Assembly (NCBI RefSeq): GCF_014524545.1
Contig: NZ_CP053557.1
Span: 1,637,501-1,701,500, forward strand
Length of the DNA: 64,000 nucleotides
Direction of reading: 5' to 3'
Source of the DNA: Exiguobacterium sp. Helios
Lineage (GTDB): Bacteria > Bacillota > Bacilli > Exiguobacteriales > Exiguobacteriaceae
Below, one piece after another: positions 17,417 through 25,063 of the stretch. Within the stretch, counting starts at the first letter, position 1; each line of letters starts with the position of its first letter. The position numbers and the translations under genes were made by a program. A model generated the notes under the pieces. It worked only from the letters and a program-made list of their open reading frames with translations, did not search any database and was not told the DNA's origin.

Positions 17417-17878
17417 ATGGGAGAAATATTACGTGAAATTGGAATGATTGCGCGGGCACTCGATTCCATCAGCAATGTTGAATTCAAAGAGCTGGAACTG
17501 ACAAAAGGACAATACATTTATCTTGTCCGGATTTGTGAAAATCCAGGAATCATTCAGGAAAAACTGGCTGAACTGATTCTCGTGGACCGGACGACAGCCG
17601 CCCGATCGATTCAAAAATTAGAAAAAGCCGGATTCATCGAAAAACGACCGGATGTCGTGAACAAAAAAATCAAAAAACTGTATGCAACTGCAAAAGGACA
17701 GGCAACGTGTCCGGTGATTCTTCAGGAACACGCTTATTCGAAAGGGGTTGCTTTAGCTGGTTTGAGTGAAGAAGAACAAGCCCGGTTACTGGAGTTGACG
17801 GAGCGCGTCCGTGAAAATATCGAGCGGGAATGGGACTTTGTCAAAAAAGGTGGAACTCGACATTATTTGAAGGAGTGA
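17417..17878 (+). CDS. MarR-family transcriptional regulator
   Basis: A 153-residue MarR protein. LTKGQYIYLVRICENPGIIQEKLAELILVDRTTAARSIQKLEKAGFIEKRP is the winged-helix core. AAAAGGAGACGAT precedes the ATG. It has a likely self-operator upstream and an acetyltransferase gene six bases downstream, forming a regulator-enzyme pair of the kind seen with PaiA-like spermidine acetyltransferases. Confidence 0.88.
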   Translation: MGEILREIGMIARALDSISNVEFKELELTKGQYIYLVRICENPGIIQEKLAELILVDRTTAARSIQKLEKAGFIEKRPDVVNKKIKKLYATAKGQATCPVILQEHAYSKGVALAGLSEEEQARLLELTERVRENIEREWDFVKKGGTRHYLKE

Positions 17879-17883
17879 ATAGG

Positions 17884-18405
17884 GTGAAAGAAACGATTGA
17901 GTTTGTCCGCTGTGACGTCAAGGATGTCAGAACGTTACAGGCGATTAGCATAGAAACCTTTTCGGAGACGTTTGGTTCCCAAAATGATCCGCAGCATCTA
18001 GAGGATTATCTCAACCAATCCTATAATCTCGAAAAATTAACAGGGGAGCTTGAACGTACAGATTCGTTTTTCTATTTTATTAAAAGTGATGAGGAAATTG
18101 CCGGCTATTTAAAGCTGAACATCGGAAAAGCTCAAACTGAGCCGACGGAAGGGAAGTCGTTGGAACTCGAACGGATTTATATCCGTTCAGCATATCAGGG
18201 GACAGGTCTTGGAAAGCAGTTGCTTGAGAAAACATTCGAGATTGCTCAAGCACAGGGGATGGAGCAAGTCTGGTTAGGGGTGTGGGAAGAAAATCACCGG
18301 GCGTTACGCTTTTATCGACGTTTTGGTTTTGTACAAACCGGAGCACACGCATTCTATATGGGAGAAGATAAACAAATCGATTTGGTCCTGACAAAGACAT
18401 TGTAA
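17884..18405 (+). CDS. GNAT acetyltransferase, PaiA-like
   Basis: A 173-residue GNAT. ISIETFSETFGSQNDP at the N-terminus and ERIYIRSAYQGTGLGKQLLEKTF (motif A, acetyl-CoA pyrophosphate loop) followed by LGVWEENHRALRFYRRFGFVQTG (motif B) resemble Bacillus PaiA, a spermidine/spermine N-acetyltransferase. GTG 17884 with AAGGAG eight bases upstream was chosen, since the ATG at 17830 lies inside the MarR gene. The polyamine substrate is inferred from similarity only. Confidence 0.8.
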   Translation: MKETIEFVRCDVKDVRTLQAISIETFSETFGSQNDPQHLEDYLNQSYNLEKLTGELERTDSFFYFIKSDEEIAGYLKLNIGKAQTEPTEGKSLELERIYIRSAYQGTGLGKQLLEKTFEIAQAQGMEQVWLGVWEENHRALRFYRRFGFVQTGAHAFYMGEDKQIDLVLTKTL

Positions 18406-18452
18406 AACGAAACGAACTCATATCAGTCAAAAATAGCAAGCCCTCAAAAACC

Positions 18453-18482
18453 CCTCCCGGATCATGGCATCGGGAGGTTTTA
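18453..18482 (+). terminator. terminator of MarR-acetyltransferase operon
   Basis: CCTCCCG pairs with CGGGAGG across a 12-base loop and is followed by TTTTAG. Confidence 0.8.
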
Positions 18483-18490
18483 GTATAAGA

Positions 18491-18552
18491 CATAGTATTT
18501 ATCTGACACTCCCACCACTGAAGCAGTGGGCTTCCTGGCCTTAAATACTGTG
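18491..18552. mobile_element. possible solo IS200/IS605-type end hairpin
   Basis: The block CTCCCACCACTGAAGCAGTGGGCTTCCTGG-like core lies at 18509-18538. It has an inner stem CCACTG/CAGTGG with an AAG loop and an alternative stem GAAGC/GCTTC. It resembles the subterminal hairpin at tnpB-side ends of IS200/IS605 elements. Outer arms (18491-18501 and 18542-18552) are inverted repeats of about 11 bp. No transposase or TnpB reading frame is attached, so it would be a relic or a PATE-like nonautonomous end. This is pattern memory, not a database match. Confidence 0.45.
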
Positions 18553-18561
18553 ATATAACAG

Positions 18562-19062
18562 TCAGCTTAGAAGAATTTGTTCCAGCTCTTTTTTCTGCCG
18601 GAAATGGTGCCGGGTATGCATTTCGATCAGTTGATACCATTCCTGCGCATTCAACGAACCGAAACCACCGTGTCTTGTTTTCCGTTGCGGTTCGATGTGA
18701 TCGAGCCGTTTCGACCAGTCTTCCATCCGTTCAATCAGTTCAAGCAGACGTTCTTTTAAGCGATTCCGGCTGTCCGTATTGTCCGGCGGGGCGTTCATCT
18801 CGTCCGGCAGTCTGATTTTGACGGATGGAAAGGCATTTTGACGGAATAATTCTTCTCCGAACGGTGTTTTACCGTCCGCTGTATCGGTCGTCAGCGAAGC
18901 ACAGATTTCGACTTCGTCCATATATTCATGGGCGACAAGTAAAATATGATCATACATTTGACTAAGCGACCAGACACCGGGTTGCGAAATGTAATGTAAT
19001 TCGGTTTCGGTATACCGGTCCAGTTCGTGATGCAGATACAACAGGCAGTCGATTCCCGTCAT
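18562..19062 (-). CDS. DinB-superfamily protein
   Basis: A 166-residue four-helix-bundle protein. The early GVWSLSQMYDHILLVAHEYMDEV has the His expected for metal binding, and the late FGSLNAQEWYQLIEMHTRHHFRQ supplies the His-rich final helix. The DinB/YfiT fold includes thiol-dependent transferases and stress proteins, so no specific activity can be given. AAGGAGGG precedes the ATG. It is monocistronic, and its 3' side faces the IS605-like hairpin. Confidence 0.8.
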   Translation of the reverse strand: MTGIDCLLYLHHELDRYTETELHYISQPGVWSLSQMYDHILLVAHEYMDEVEICASLTTDTADGKTPFGEELFRQNAFPSVKIRLPDEMNAPPDNTDSRNRLKERLLELIERMEDWSKRLDHIEPQRKTRHGGFGSLNAQEWYQLIEMHTRHHFRQKKELEQILLS

Positions 19063-19127
19063 GTAAATCCCTCCTTCAGCGGATACCCATTTTCTTGACT
19101 ATAACATGTCCGCTTGTCGCCTGGACG

Positions 19128-19172
19128 AAAAAAAAACAGGGCAACAAGGAATCATTCCCCGTTGACCTGTCC
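19128..19172 (-). terminator. terminator of MFS gene
   Basis: On the minus strand ACAGGTCAACGGGGA pairs imperfectly with TTCCTTGTTGCCCTGT and is followed by a run of eight or more T. Confidence 0.75.
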
Positions 19173-19175
19173 GGT

Positions 19176-20411
19176 TCAAGATGCTTTGATTTCGTCGTCG
19201 ACCGTCATCGCATACAGCGCTTGTTTGGTCCGTTTAAAGACGATCGGTAACGACACGAGACTAATCAGTAAAAAGCCGAGCGAGCAGACGATATAGGTTG
19301 ACCGGATTGAAAACGTTTCGGCTAAAAGACCGATTGACAACGTCAGTCCGATGATCAAGATGGATTCCGCGACATTGATGACGCCGGAGAACCGTCCCAT
19401 GATCGAAACGGGAACATTGTTTTGATAAAACGACAAGAATCCGGTATTCGCGAACGATAACGCAAACGTCAGCAGGAAAAAACCGATTGCCGCGAAACTG
19501 AAATCGGTCGCTGTCGCAAAGATGAGATAGCCGACCGGTGTCGTGATGGCTCCGAAGCCGATCAAGAATCGTAGGCTGAGCCATTTCGTACACATCGCGT
19601 TAATGGTTGAACCGGCAATGATGCCGAGCCCGGCGATACTGACGAGAAAGCCGTATGTACTCTCGGAAAAATCAAGAACCTGGGTCGCGAACGTTGCTTC
19701 GAGTGAATCGAGCCCGGACATGAAAATCGTCATCACACAGAACAGGGCATAAACGAGTGTGATGTAGCGGTGTTTGCGCGCATAACGGAACGTTTCTTTC
19801 CAGTCGGCGACGATCATGCTGAAACTGAGCCGCTCGGCACCGGAAATCATTGCTTGTTTTTCGATATCCGGCAGGGAAAACAGAATCAGTGCCGACAGAC
19901 CAAGTACACCGGCATTCAGATAGATGGCGAACGTCGGGGAGCCGACGAGGAACAAGAGACCGGCAATCGTCGGTCCAAGAATGAAGCCGCAGGATTGGAT
20001 GAAATTTTTTAAGGCATTAAACCGTTGACGGTTGGTTTTCGAGACGAGTTTCGTCATGTAGATCAGAGAAGCCGATTCAAACAACGAGCTGCCGATATTG
20101 ATGAAGAAAACCAGTGTATACAAGACGAATAACGAGTCGATCCACGGTAAGACGGCAATCAAGATGGCCCGGGACACATCAAGCAGCACCATCAGATTTC
20201 GTTTATCGACGCGATCGATGACCGTGCCGGACCAAAAACTTGATAACAGGGCGGCAATCGGGACAAGCATGTAGAGAATCGAGACAGCGAACGCTGAATT
20301 CGTCCGTTCGAGGACAATCAGGTTCAAGGCAATGAAATAGACCCATGCCCCGAGATTGGAGATGCCGACGCTTGATAACAACAAAGCAGGGTGTTTCCAC
20401 GTTCCACGCAT
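19176..20411 (-). CDS. MFS transporter (exporter type)
   Basis: A 411-residue, 12-span major facilitator. The loop 2-3 motif reads SGTVIDRVDKRNLMVLLDVSRA, which places it in the MFS_1/MFS_3 drug or metabolite exporter group related to enterobactin and macrolide efflux proteins. It is monocistronic with its own terminator. The charged C-terminal tail is short. Substrate is unknown. No regulator is adjacent. Confidence 0.85.
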   Translation of the reverse strand: MRGTWKHPALLLSSVGISNLGAWVYFIALNLIVLERTNSAFAVSILYMLVPIAALLSSFWSGTVIDRVDKRNLMVLLDVSRAILIAVLPWIDSLFVLYTLVFFINIGSSLFESASLIYMTKLVSKTNRQRFNALKNFIQSCGFILGPTIAGLLFLVGSPTFAIYLNAGVLGLSALILFSLPDIEKQAMISGAERLSFSMIVADWKETFRYARKHRYITLVYALFCVMTIFMSGLDSLEATFATQVLDFSESTYGFLVSIAGLGIIAGSTINAMCTKWLSLRFLIGFGAITTPVGYLIFATATDFSFAAIGFFLLTFALSFANTGFLSFYQNNVPVSIMGRFSGVINVAESILIIGLTLSIGLLAETFSIRSTYIVCSLGFLLISLVSLPIVFKRTKQALYAMTVDDEIKAS

Positions 20412-20541
20412 GCGCCATCACTCCTTCTGAATGTTTTTTGAATATATAGAAAATGATTACAGTTGATATTACGAGAAGCAAAGAAAGAAAGCAAGAAGAA
20501 AATGGAAAAAGCCATCCGGAAGATGGCTCGAGGTAAATCTG

Positions 20542-20829
20542 TTAAGTAAGAAAATAATCGAGTGTCGCAAACAAGCTTGTTAACAGAAAACAAATCAGCA
20601 ACAGACCGGATAAGACGACCAAGTCGAGATGACGGCGGAGTCCGTTCACAAAAATAAAGAACAGGGTCCAGTATCCGACAAATACAGTAAGAATGACAGC
20701 GAGGACAGGGGCCGCAATCGGTAACGATCCTGCGATATCAGCGCGAAAGGATGGATTCGTGATGGCATAAAAGGAAAAAATGAACGTCGGAAGTGCACCG
20801 AGGTAAAGGAGCCATTTGGGGAATTTCAT
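20542..20829 (-). CDS. small membrane protein, unrecognised
   Basis: A 95-residue protein with three hydrophobic spans. ATG 20829 lies 11 bases from AAGGAG, and an ATG at 20838 would leave only two bases from it. I do not recognise the family. The 160 bp upstream hold promoter-like A+T-rich sequence for this gene and the divergent GNAT gene. Confidence 0.65.
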   Translation of the reverse strand: MKFPKWLLYLGALPTFIFSFYAITNPSFRADIAGSLPIAAPVLAVILTVFVGYWTLFFIFVNGLRRHLDLVVLSGLLLICFLLTSLFATLDYFLT

Positions 20830-20994
20830 AGTCAGCATTACTCCTTTGTATAAGCATTCAGATTAGCTTTAGTATAAGAGAGTGGAATTGTAATTGAAAC
20901 GTACAAAATTGTAAGGAAGTGTCATTTTTGATTTAACCTCGTATATAGTGAATGAAAAGCATGTCCTACTTAATCGAAAAGGAGCAATCTGATT

Positions 20995-21540
20995 ATGAAT
21001 TTAACGGTTAAACCCGTCTTAAGGGGAAAAGCGGTCCTTCTCCGACCGTTTACAGCGAATGATCTCCCTTTGATCGAACGGTGTCTGAAGGATCCGGAAG
21101 TCCTTAAACTGACAGGAAGTGAAGCGGATTTTGATCGGGAGACACTTAAAGCCTGGTACGGAACGAGGCACGATCAGTCGGACCGATTGGATTTAGCGGT
21201 CATCGACAGAGTATCTGATACGCTCGTCGGTGAAGTCGTCGTCAACGACTATAAGTTACACGACCACAGTATGAACTTCCGGATTCTGATTGGAAAAACC
21301 GGCAGAAACCGCGGTCTTGGAACGGAAGCAACCCGCATACTGATCGATTACCTGTTCCAACAGACATCGCTTGCCCGCTTGACGTTAAGCGTCTTTGACT
21401 TTAATCCTCGGGCACAGCACGTGTATGAAAAACTGGGGTTTCAAGTGATTGGTGTAGAACAGGATGATCTCAAAGTTGATGGACGATGTGTCGATTCCAT
21501 CCTGATGGCCTTGACCCGGGAACATTATTTAAAAAAGTGA
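20995..21540 (+). CDS. GNAT acetyltransferase (RimJ/RimL type)
   Basis: A 181-residue enzyme of the Acetyltransf_3 group. GKAVLLRPFTANDLPLIERCLKDPEVLKLTG at the N-terminus and MNFRILIGKTGRNRGLGTEATRILIDYLF (motif A) followed by FNPRAQHVYEKLGFQVIG (motif B) are canonical. Relatives acetylate ribosomal protein N-termini or small amines. AAAAGGAGCAA precedes the ATG. A strong terminator follows. Confidence 0.85.
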   Translation: MNLTVKPVLRGKAVLLRPFTANDLPLIERCLKDPEVLKLTGSEADFDRETLKAWYGTRHDQSDRLDLAVIDRVSDTLVGEVVVNDYKLHDHSMNFRILIGKTGRNRGLGTEATRILIDYLFQQTSLARLTLSVFDFNPRAQHVYEKLGFQVIGVEQDDLKVDGRCVDSILMALTREHYLKK

Positions 21541-21546
21541 ATGAAC

Positions 21547-21594
21547 AACAGCCCGGTCTTCCTCTTGAACAAGCGGAGAAGCCGGGCTGTTATT
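21547..21594. terminator. terminator after GNAT gene
   Basis: AACAGCCCGG pairs with CCGGGCTGTT and is followed by ATTTG. It may also stop the leftward 21604-22984 pair, since an A-run precedes the left arm weakly. Confidence 0.75.
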
Positions 21595-21603
21595 TGATTC
21601 GTT

Positions 21604-21834
21604 TTATTTTTGTTCGGACTTTCGTGCTTCTTCTTCCTCGACCCAGTTAAAACTCAAATCAACCCGTCTGCCAATAAACGAACGCAAGAAGAGCAGGAAG
21701 CACAGTAGTGGAAAAATCCACCATGCGGAATCGATCGTCCCGAAAAAGCGAACGATATACAACCACATGAACAGGCTGCTGACAAAAAGAATTGTTTCCG
21801 AAGTCGTGATGAATTCCCGTTTCGGTTCATACAT
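21604..21834 (-). CDS. small membrane protein downstream of diguanylate cyclase
   Basis: A 76-residue protein with two transmembrane segments and a charged C-terminus (EEEEARKSEQK). GGAGG lies eight bases from ATG 21834. It follows the diguanylate cyclase gene by 25 bp on the same strand, so it is probably co-transcribed. The family is unknown. Confidence 0.65.
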   Translation of the reverse strand: MYEPKREFITTSETILFVSSLFMWLYIVRFFGTIDSAWWIFPLLCFLLFLRSFIGRRVDLSFNWVEEEEARKSEQK

Positions 21835-21859
21835 AAGTAAAACCTCCGATGATATGTCA

Positions 21860-22984
21860 TTAAGTAGTTGTTTCCGTTGAAGTGTGCGATACGGCAACGT
21901 CCGGCTGATCGAGCTGATTGAACAGGATCGCCCGATTTCTTCCTTGCTGTTTCGCCGTATATAAGGCTTCGTCCGCTAGTCCGTTCATGTGCTGGATGTG
22001 AATCTGTTTTCCGTGAGCAATTCCGATGGAAGCTGTGACCGTGATGGCAGGAAATCCGTCCAGTTGGAACCGTTCATTCGCAATTCGTTCCCGAATCCGG
22101 TTCGCGACTTTGATGACTTTGGACGGAGTCAGGTCATAGACCAGAAGCATGAATTCCTCTCCGCCGATCCGTGCCGTGATATCGTGGGGACGCGTTTCCT
22201 CCATTAGGATATTCGCGAACTGTTGCAACACGAGATCCCCGTTTCCATGACCGTATGTATCGTTGACATGTTTAAAGTGGTCGATGTCGAGGGCAAGCAC
22301 GTTATAAATGCGACCTTCCTGTTCCAGTCCTGCTGTCCTGCTGTCCCAGACCCGTCGGTTATACAGTCCAGTCAGATGATCAAGTTCTGAAGACTGTTTG
22401 TACAGTTCGACTTGGCGGTTCAGCGTCTGGAAATCAAGCGTCAGCATACTCGACAGGACACCAACGGCAAGACCGATCGTCCAGGTCGCAAGTAACAGAC
22501 GAAGCGAGGCATCGTTAAAGCCCAAATTAATCAGAACGGCGAATGTAATCATCAACAGCGCCCAGACATTGAGGGCGAGATTCTGCCGAAACGGCTGATT
22601 CAGGAGTTGGCGATGAATCCAAATCATCCCGGTACTGATGGCAATGATGGCGATAAAGGCAATAAATGCTTGCGGGGTCACACCAAACAAAAAACGGGAA
22701 CCGGCGATGATCAAGGTGGCAATGACAAGCGGGAAGCGGCTGCCGTAAAAAGCGAGCAGGACGAGCGGCAAATGACGTAAATCCATCCGTAACGACTCAT
22801 TGACCTGGATGCCCTTGAACATCAGTATTACCCCGAGTAATCCGGTCGCAAGACCAATGATCAGCGACTTAACGGTATAGGATGAGAATCGGGTGGAATG
22901 AATGATTTTTGATATCATATAAAACCCGGTAAACGCGATGCAGGCGTTGACGAGCAGCTCGACGATGAATATGATTTTCCACAT
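21860..22984 (-). CDS. diguanylate cyclase with 5TM sensor domain
   Basis: A 374-residue membrane protein. Residues 1 to about 190 carry five to six transmembrane spans resembling the 5TMR_LYT sensor (IGLATGLLGVILMF, RMDLRHLPLVLLAFYGSRFP). Residues from about 205 are a GGDEF domain: DHLTGLYNRRVWD, DIDHFKHVNDTYGHGNGD and the active-site loop RIGGEEF. RPHD lies five residues before GGEEF, a complete RxxD inhibitory site, so both synthesis of c-di-GMP and product inhibition are expected. It is first of a two-gene unit. Confidence 0.9.
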   Translation of the reverse strand: MWKIIFIVELLVNACIAFTGFYMISKIIHSTRFSSYTVKSLIIGLATGLLGVILMFKGIQVNESLRMDLRHLPLVLLAFYGSRFPLVIATLIIAGSRFLFGVTPQAFIAFIAIIAISTGMIWIHRQLLNQPFRQNLALNVWALLMITFAVLINLGFNDASLRLLLATWTIGLAVGVLSSMLTLDFQTLNRQVELYKQSSELDHLTGLYNRRVWDSRTAGLEQEGRIYNVLALDIDHFKHVNDTYGHGNGDLVLQQFANILMEETRPHDITARIGGEEFMLLVYDLTPSKVIKVANRIRERIANERFQLDGFPAITVTASIGIAHGKQIHIQHMNGLADEALYTAKQQGRNRAILFNQLDQPDVAVSHTSTETTT

Positions 22985-23080
22985 CCTTGAACGTGATACT
23001 TTTACGATACCATTTTGACAAAAGTTGTCAATCTGGAAGGGAGCCGGGCTTTCTATTGTGAAAGGAAACAGAAACGAAGA

Positions 23081-23109
23081 TTGAGTAGTTGTACGAAATC
23101 ATGTACAAT
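23081..23109 (+). promoter_or_regulatory. yefM-yoeB promoter and operator
   Basis: TTGAGT (23081-23086) and TACAAT (23104-23109) are 17 bp apart. TTGTACGAAATCATGTACAA contains TGTACG (23090-23095) and TGTACA (23102-23107), 12 bp centre to centre. This matches the described YefM operator core of TGTACA repeats at 12-bp spacing, and it overlaps the -10. Confidence 0.8.
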
Positions 23110-23144
23110 AAAAATAGAGAAAACCACGTAAGGAGGAACTAATG

Positions 23145-23399
23145 ATGTCGATTGTCACATACAGTGATGCCCGGAAAAATTTTAAACAGATTTTAGATCA
23201 AGTGCATGATGATAAGGAAGCTGTCATCATTTCACGAAAAAATAACGAAAATGCCGTTTTACTTTCTGAAGAAGAATATAATCGTTTGATGGAGACCATC
23301 TATTTAATGCGAAGTCCTCAAAATTCAGTCCGTCTACTGGAGTCAATCGAACAGCTGGAACAAAAAAAGCTGACAGAAAGAACGTTGATTGATGAGTAA
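23145..23399 (+). CDS. yefM: antitoxin YefM (Phd/YefM family)
   Basis: An 84-residue type II antitoxin. TYSDARKNFKQILDQVHDDKEAVIISRKNNENAVLLSEEEYNRLMET is the Phd/YefM DNA-binding fold, and the C-terminal part should wrap the toxin. Two adjacent ATG codons exist (23142 and 23145); AGGAGG is eight bases from the second. It overlaps the toxin gene by eight bases. The operator upstream supports autoregulation by the YefM-YoeB complex. Confidence 0.92.
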   Translation: MSIVTYSDARKNFKQILDQVHDDKEAVIISRKNNENAVLLSEEEYNRLMETIYLMRSPQNSVRLLESIEQLEQKKLTERTLIDE

Positions 23400-23658
23400 A
23401 GTCCGTCTACTTTTTACGGATCATGGATGGGAAGATTATCTGTATTGGAAACAAGAAGACAGAAAAAAATTGAAGCGGATCAATACACTGATTGAAGACG
23501 TAAAACGAAACGGCAATTTGACTGGCATAGGCAAACCGGAAGCATTAAAAGGAAATTTACAAGGCTTTTACAGCCGGCGAATTGACTCGGAACATCGTCT
23601 CGTTTACAGGTCGACGAGTGAACAAGTGGAAATCCTTCAATGCCGTTATCATTATTAA
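23392..23658 (+). CDS. yoeB: toxin YoeB (ribosome-dependent mRNA interferase)
   Basis: An 88-residue RelE-fold toxin that cleaves mRNA in the ribosomal A site. The catalytic residues known from Escherichia coli YoeB are all conserved: Glu50 in GKPEALK, Arg69 in EHRLVY, and His87-Tyr88 at the C-terminus (CRYHY). It should therefore be active. The start lies inside yefM, and TTG 23389 three bases earlier was not preferred. A long-armed terminator follows. Confidence 0.93.
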   Translation: MSKVRLLFTDHGWEDYLYWKQEDRKKLKRINTLIEDVKRNGNLTGIGKPEALKGNLQGFYSRRIDSEHRLVYRSTSEQVEILQCRYHY

Positions 23659-23661
23659 ACG

Positions 23662-23723
23662 AAAAACTCCCGAACAAAACGCACCGCTCCAACCGGAACG
23701 TGACGTATGTCGGGAGTTTTTCA
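23662..23723 (+). terminator. terminator of yefM-yoeB
   Basis: AAAAACTCCCGA (23662-23673) pairs with TCGGGAGTTTTT (23710-23721) across a 36-base loop. Confidence 0.8.
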
Positions 23724-23753
23724 TTCTTCTCTACTGGAATTATACCGCGAATC

Positions 23754-23824
23754 TGTAGACGAAAACAGACTACTTTTACGTTTCGTTCTGTTCTACACTA
23801 CAAACAAGATTGTAGTAAAGGATG
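23754..23824 (+). promoter_or_regulatory. hairpin-rich leader of arr
   Basis: TGTAGA (23754-23759) and AACAGA (23764-23769) can pair together with TCTGTTCTACA (23787-23797), leaving a four-base bulge. A second stem ACTACA/TGTAGT (23797-23816) directly abuts the ribosome site AAAGGATG. The two stems share base 23797, so they could compete. No clear promoter was seen upstream. Confidence 0.4.
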
Positions 23825-23833
23825 TGAACAGTA

Positions 23834-24250
23834 ATGACCGGACAAACCAAAGTGCTCGACCAGGGACCGTTTCTGCATGGGACAAAAGCCGTATTACGAG
23901 TCGGAGATGAATTACAAATTAATTACCTGTCTAACTATCAGGAAAAACGCTCGAATTATATTTATTTCACCGCAACACTTGAAGCTGCAAAGTGGGGAGC
24001 CGAGCTTGCCAAAGGTGACGAACGGGAACGGATTTATCTCGTCGAACCGCTTGGACCGTTTGAAGATGATCCGAACTTAACGGATCAGCGCTTTTCCGGC
24101 AATCGTACAAGGTCCTACCGGTCGAAGGAACCGCTTCTCGTCGTCGCAGAGCTCGGCGTTTGGGAGCGGCATTCGGAAGAGACGATTCTTCAAATGAAGG
24201 ATTCCTTAGCCCGGTTAACGAAGGAAGGAAAAAATGTCATTTTGGATTGA
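23834..24250 (+). CDS. arr: rifamycin ADP-ribosyltransferase Arr
   Basis: A 138-residue Arr homologue. It transfers ADP-ribose from NAD to a hydroxyl of rifamycins and inactivates them. LHGTKAVLRVGD (His15), SNYIYFTATLEAAKWGAELA (Tyr44) and VEPLGPFEDDPN (Asp78-79) hold the residues equivalent to the His, Tyr and Asp of Mycobacterium Arr, and GNRTRSYRSKEPL is also conserved. Length is normal. The gene stands between a toxin-antitoxin pair and a Van-like trio. It is probably an intrinsic resistance gene, since no mobile element flanks it. Confidence 0.92.
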   Translation: MTGQTKVLDQGPFLHGTKAVLRVGDELQINYLSNYQEKRSNYIYFTATLEAAKWGAELAKGDERERIYLVEPLGPFEDDPNLTDQRFSGNRTRSYRSKEPLLVVAELGVWERHSEETILQMKDSLARLTKEGKNVILD

Positions 24251-24364
24251 GAAGATTTTAAAAGGAAATGGAAATACCTGTTAGAATATGTTTTGAAAAA
24301 AGGGGAATGAATCAACCGATATGCCATCATTTAAGCTGTTCAAGTTTAGAAAAGGGGACAGCTT

Positions 24365-25063
24365 ATGCCAATACGAACGATTCTCATCATCGAAGACGAG
24401 GTCGAAATTGCCGAACTCGTCTCGATTCATTTACGAAACGAAGGATTTCAGACATTGCTCGCCTATGACGGTATGTCAGGTCTAGAACGCTTCCGGCAAC
24501 ATCCGGTTGATCTCGTCATCCTGGACATTATGATGCCGAACATGAACGGGCACGAAGTCTTGACACAAATCCGGCAAATCGATCAGACGCCGGTCATCTT
24601 TTTAAGCGCCAAACAGTCGGATTTTGATAAAATCAGCGGGCTTGTGATCGGAGCAGATGATTATATGACGAAACCTTTTAATCCGCTTGAACTGGTCGCC
24701 CGGGTCAACGCCCAGTTACGGCGTGCCTTTCAATGGACGGGACAGTCGAAACCATTTGAGAGTAATTTGATTCGACTGCAAAACGTGATTCTCGATGCCG
24801 ACCAAAGGAAAGTCCTTGTTAATGAACAGCCTGTCAATTTGACGCCAAAGGAATTTGATATTTTTTGGTTGCTTGCCGGTTCTCCGAATCAGGTCTTCAG
24901 TACGGAAAAAATCTTTGAGCGGGTTTGGAAGGAAGATTACTTTGACGGGGCCAACACGGTCATGGTCCACATTCGGACATTAAGGAAAAAGATTTCCGAC
25001 ACCAATAAGACCAAACGGTTGATCGAGACCGTTTGGGGCGTCGGGTATAAAGTCAATGCGTAA
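24365..25063 (+). CDS. response regulator, OmpR/VanR type
   Basis: A 232-residue regulator. The receiver domain has the acidic pair EDE near residue 10, the phospho-acceptor Asp in LVILDIMMP, and the switch Lys in MTKPFNPLEL. A winged-helix DNA-binding domain follows (VNLTPKEFDIFWLLAGSPNQVFSTEKIFERVW, then RKKISDTNKTKRLIETVWGVGYKV). It overlaps the histidine kinase gene by eight bases. The order RR, HK, VanY is that of VanR-VanS-VanY-like modules. AAAGGGG precedes the ATG. Confidence 0.92.
   Translation: MPIRTILIIEDEVEIAELVSIHLRNEGFQTLLAYDGMSGLERFRQHPVDLVILDIMMPNMNGHEVLTQIRQIDQTPVIFLSAKQSDFDKISGLVIGADDYMTKPFNPLELVARVNAQLRRAFQWTGQSKPFESNLIRLQNVILDADQRKVLVNEQPVNLTPKEFDIFWLLAGSPNQVFSTEKIFERVWKEDYFDGANTVMVHIRTLRKKISDTNKTKRLIETVWGVGYKVNA

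Noticed and set aside
23640..23910. Small plus-strand frames between yoeB and arr
   Set aside because: They cover the terminator and hairpin leader, lack ribosome sites, and have no protein-like features.
24268..24468. 66-codon frame with an AAAGGAAA ribosome-like site before the response regulator
   Set aside because: It runs into the response-regulator coding sequence in another frame, its product is Arg/Ser-rich without family features, and the first 30 codons look like leader sequence.
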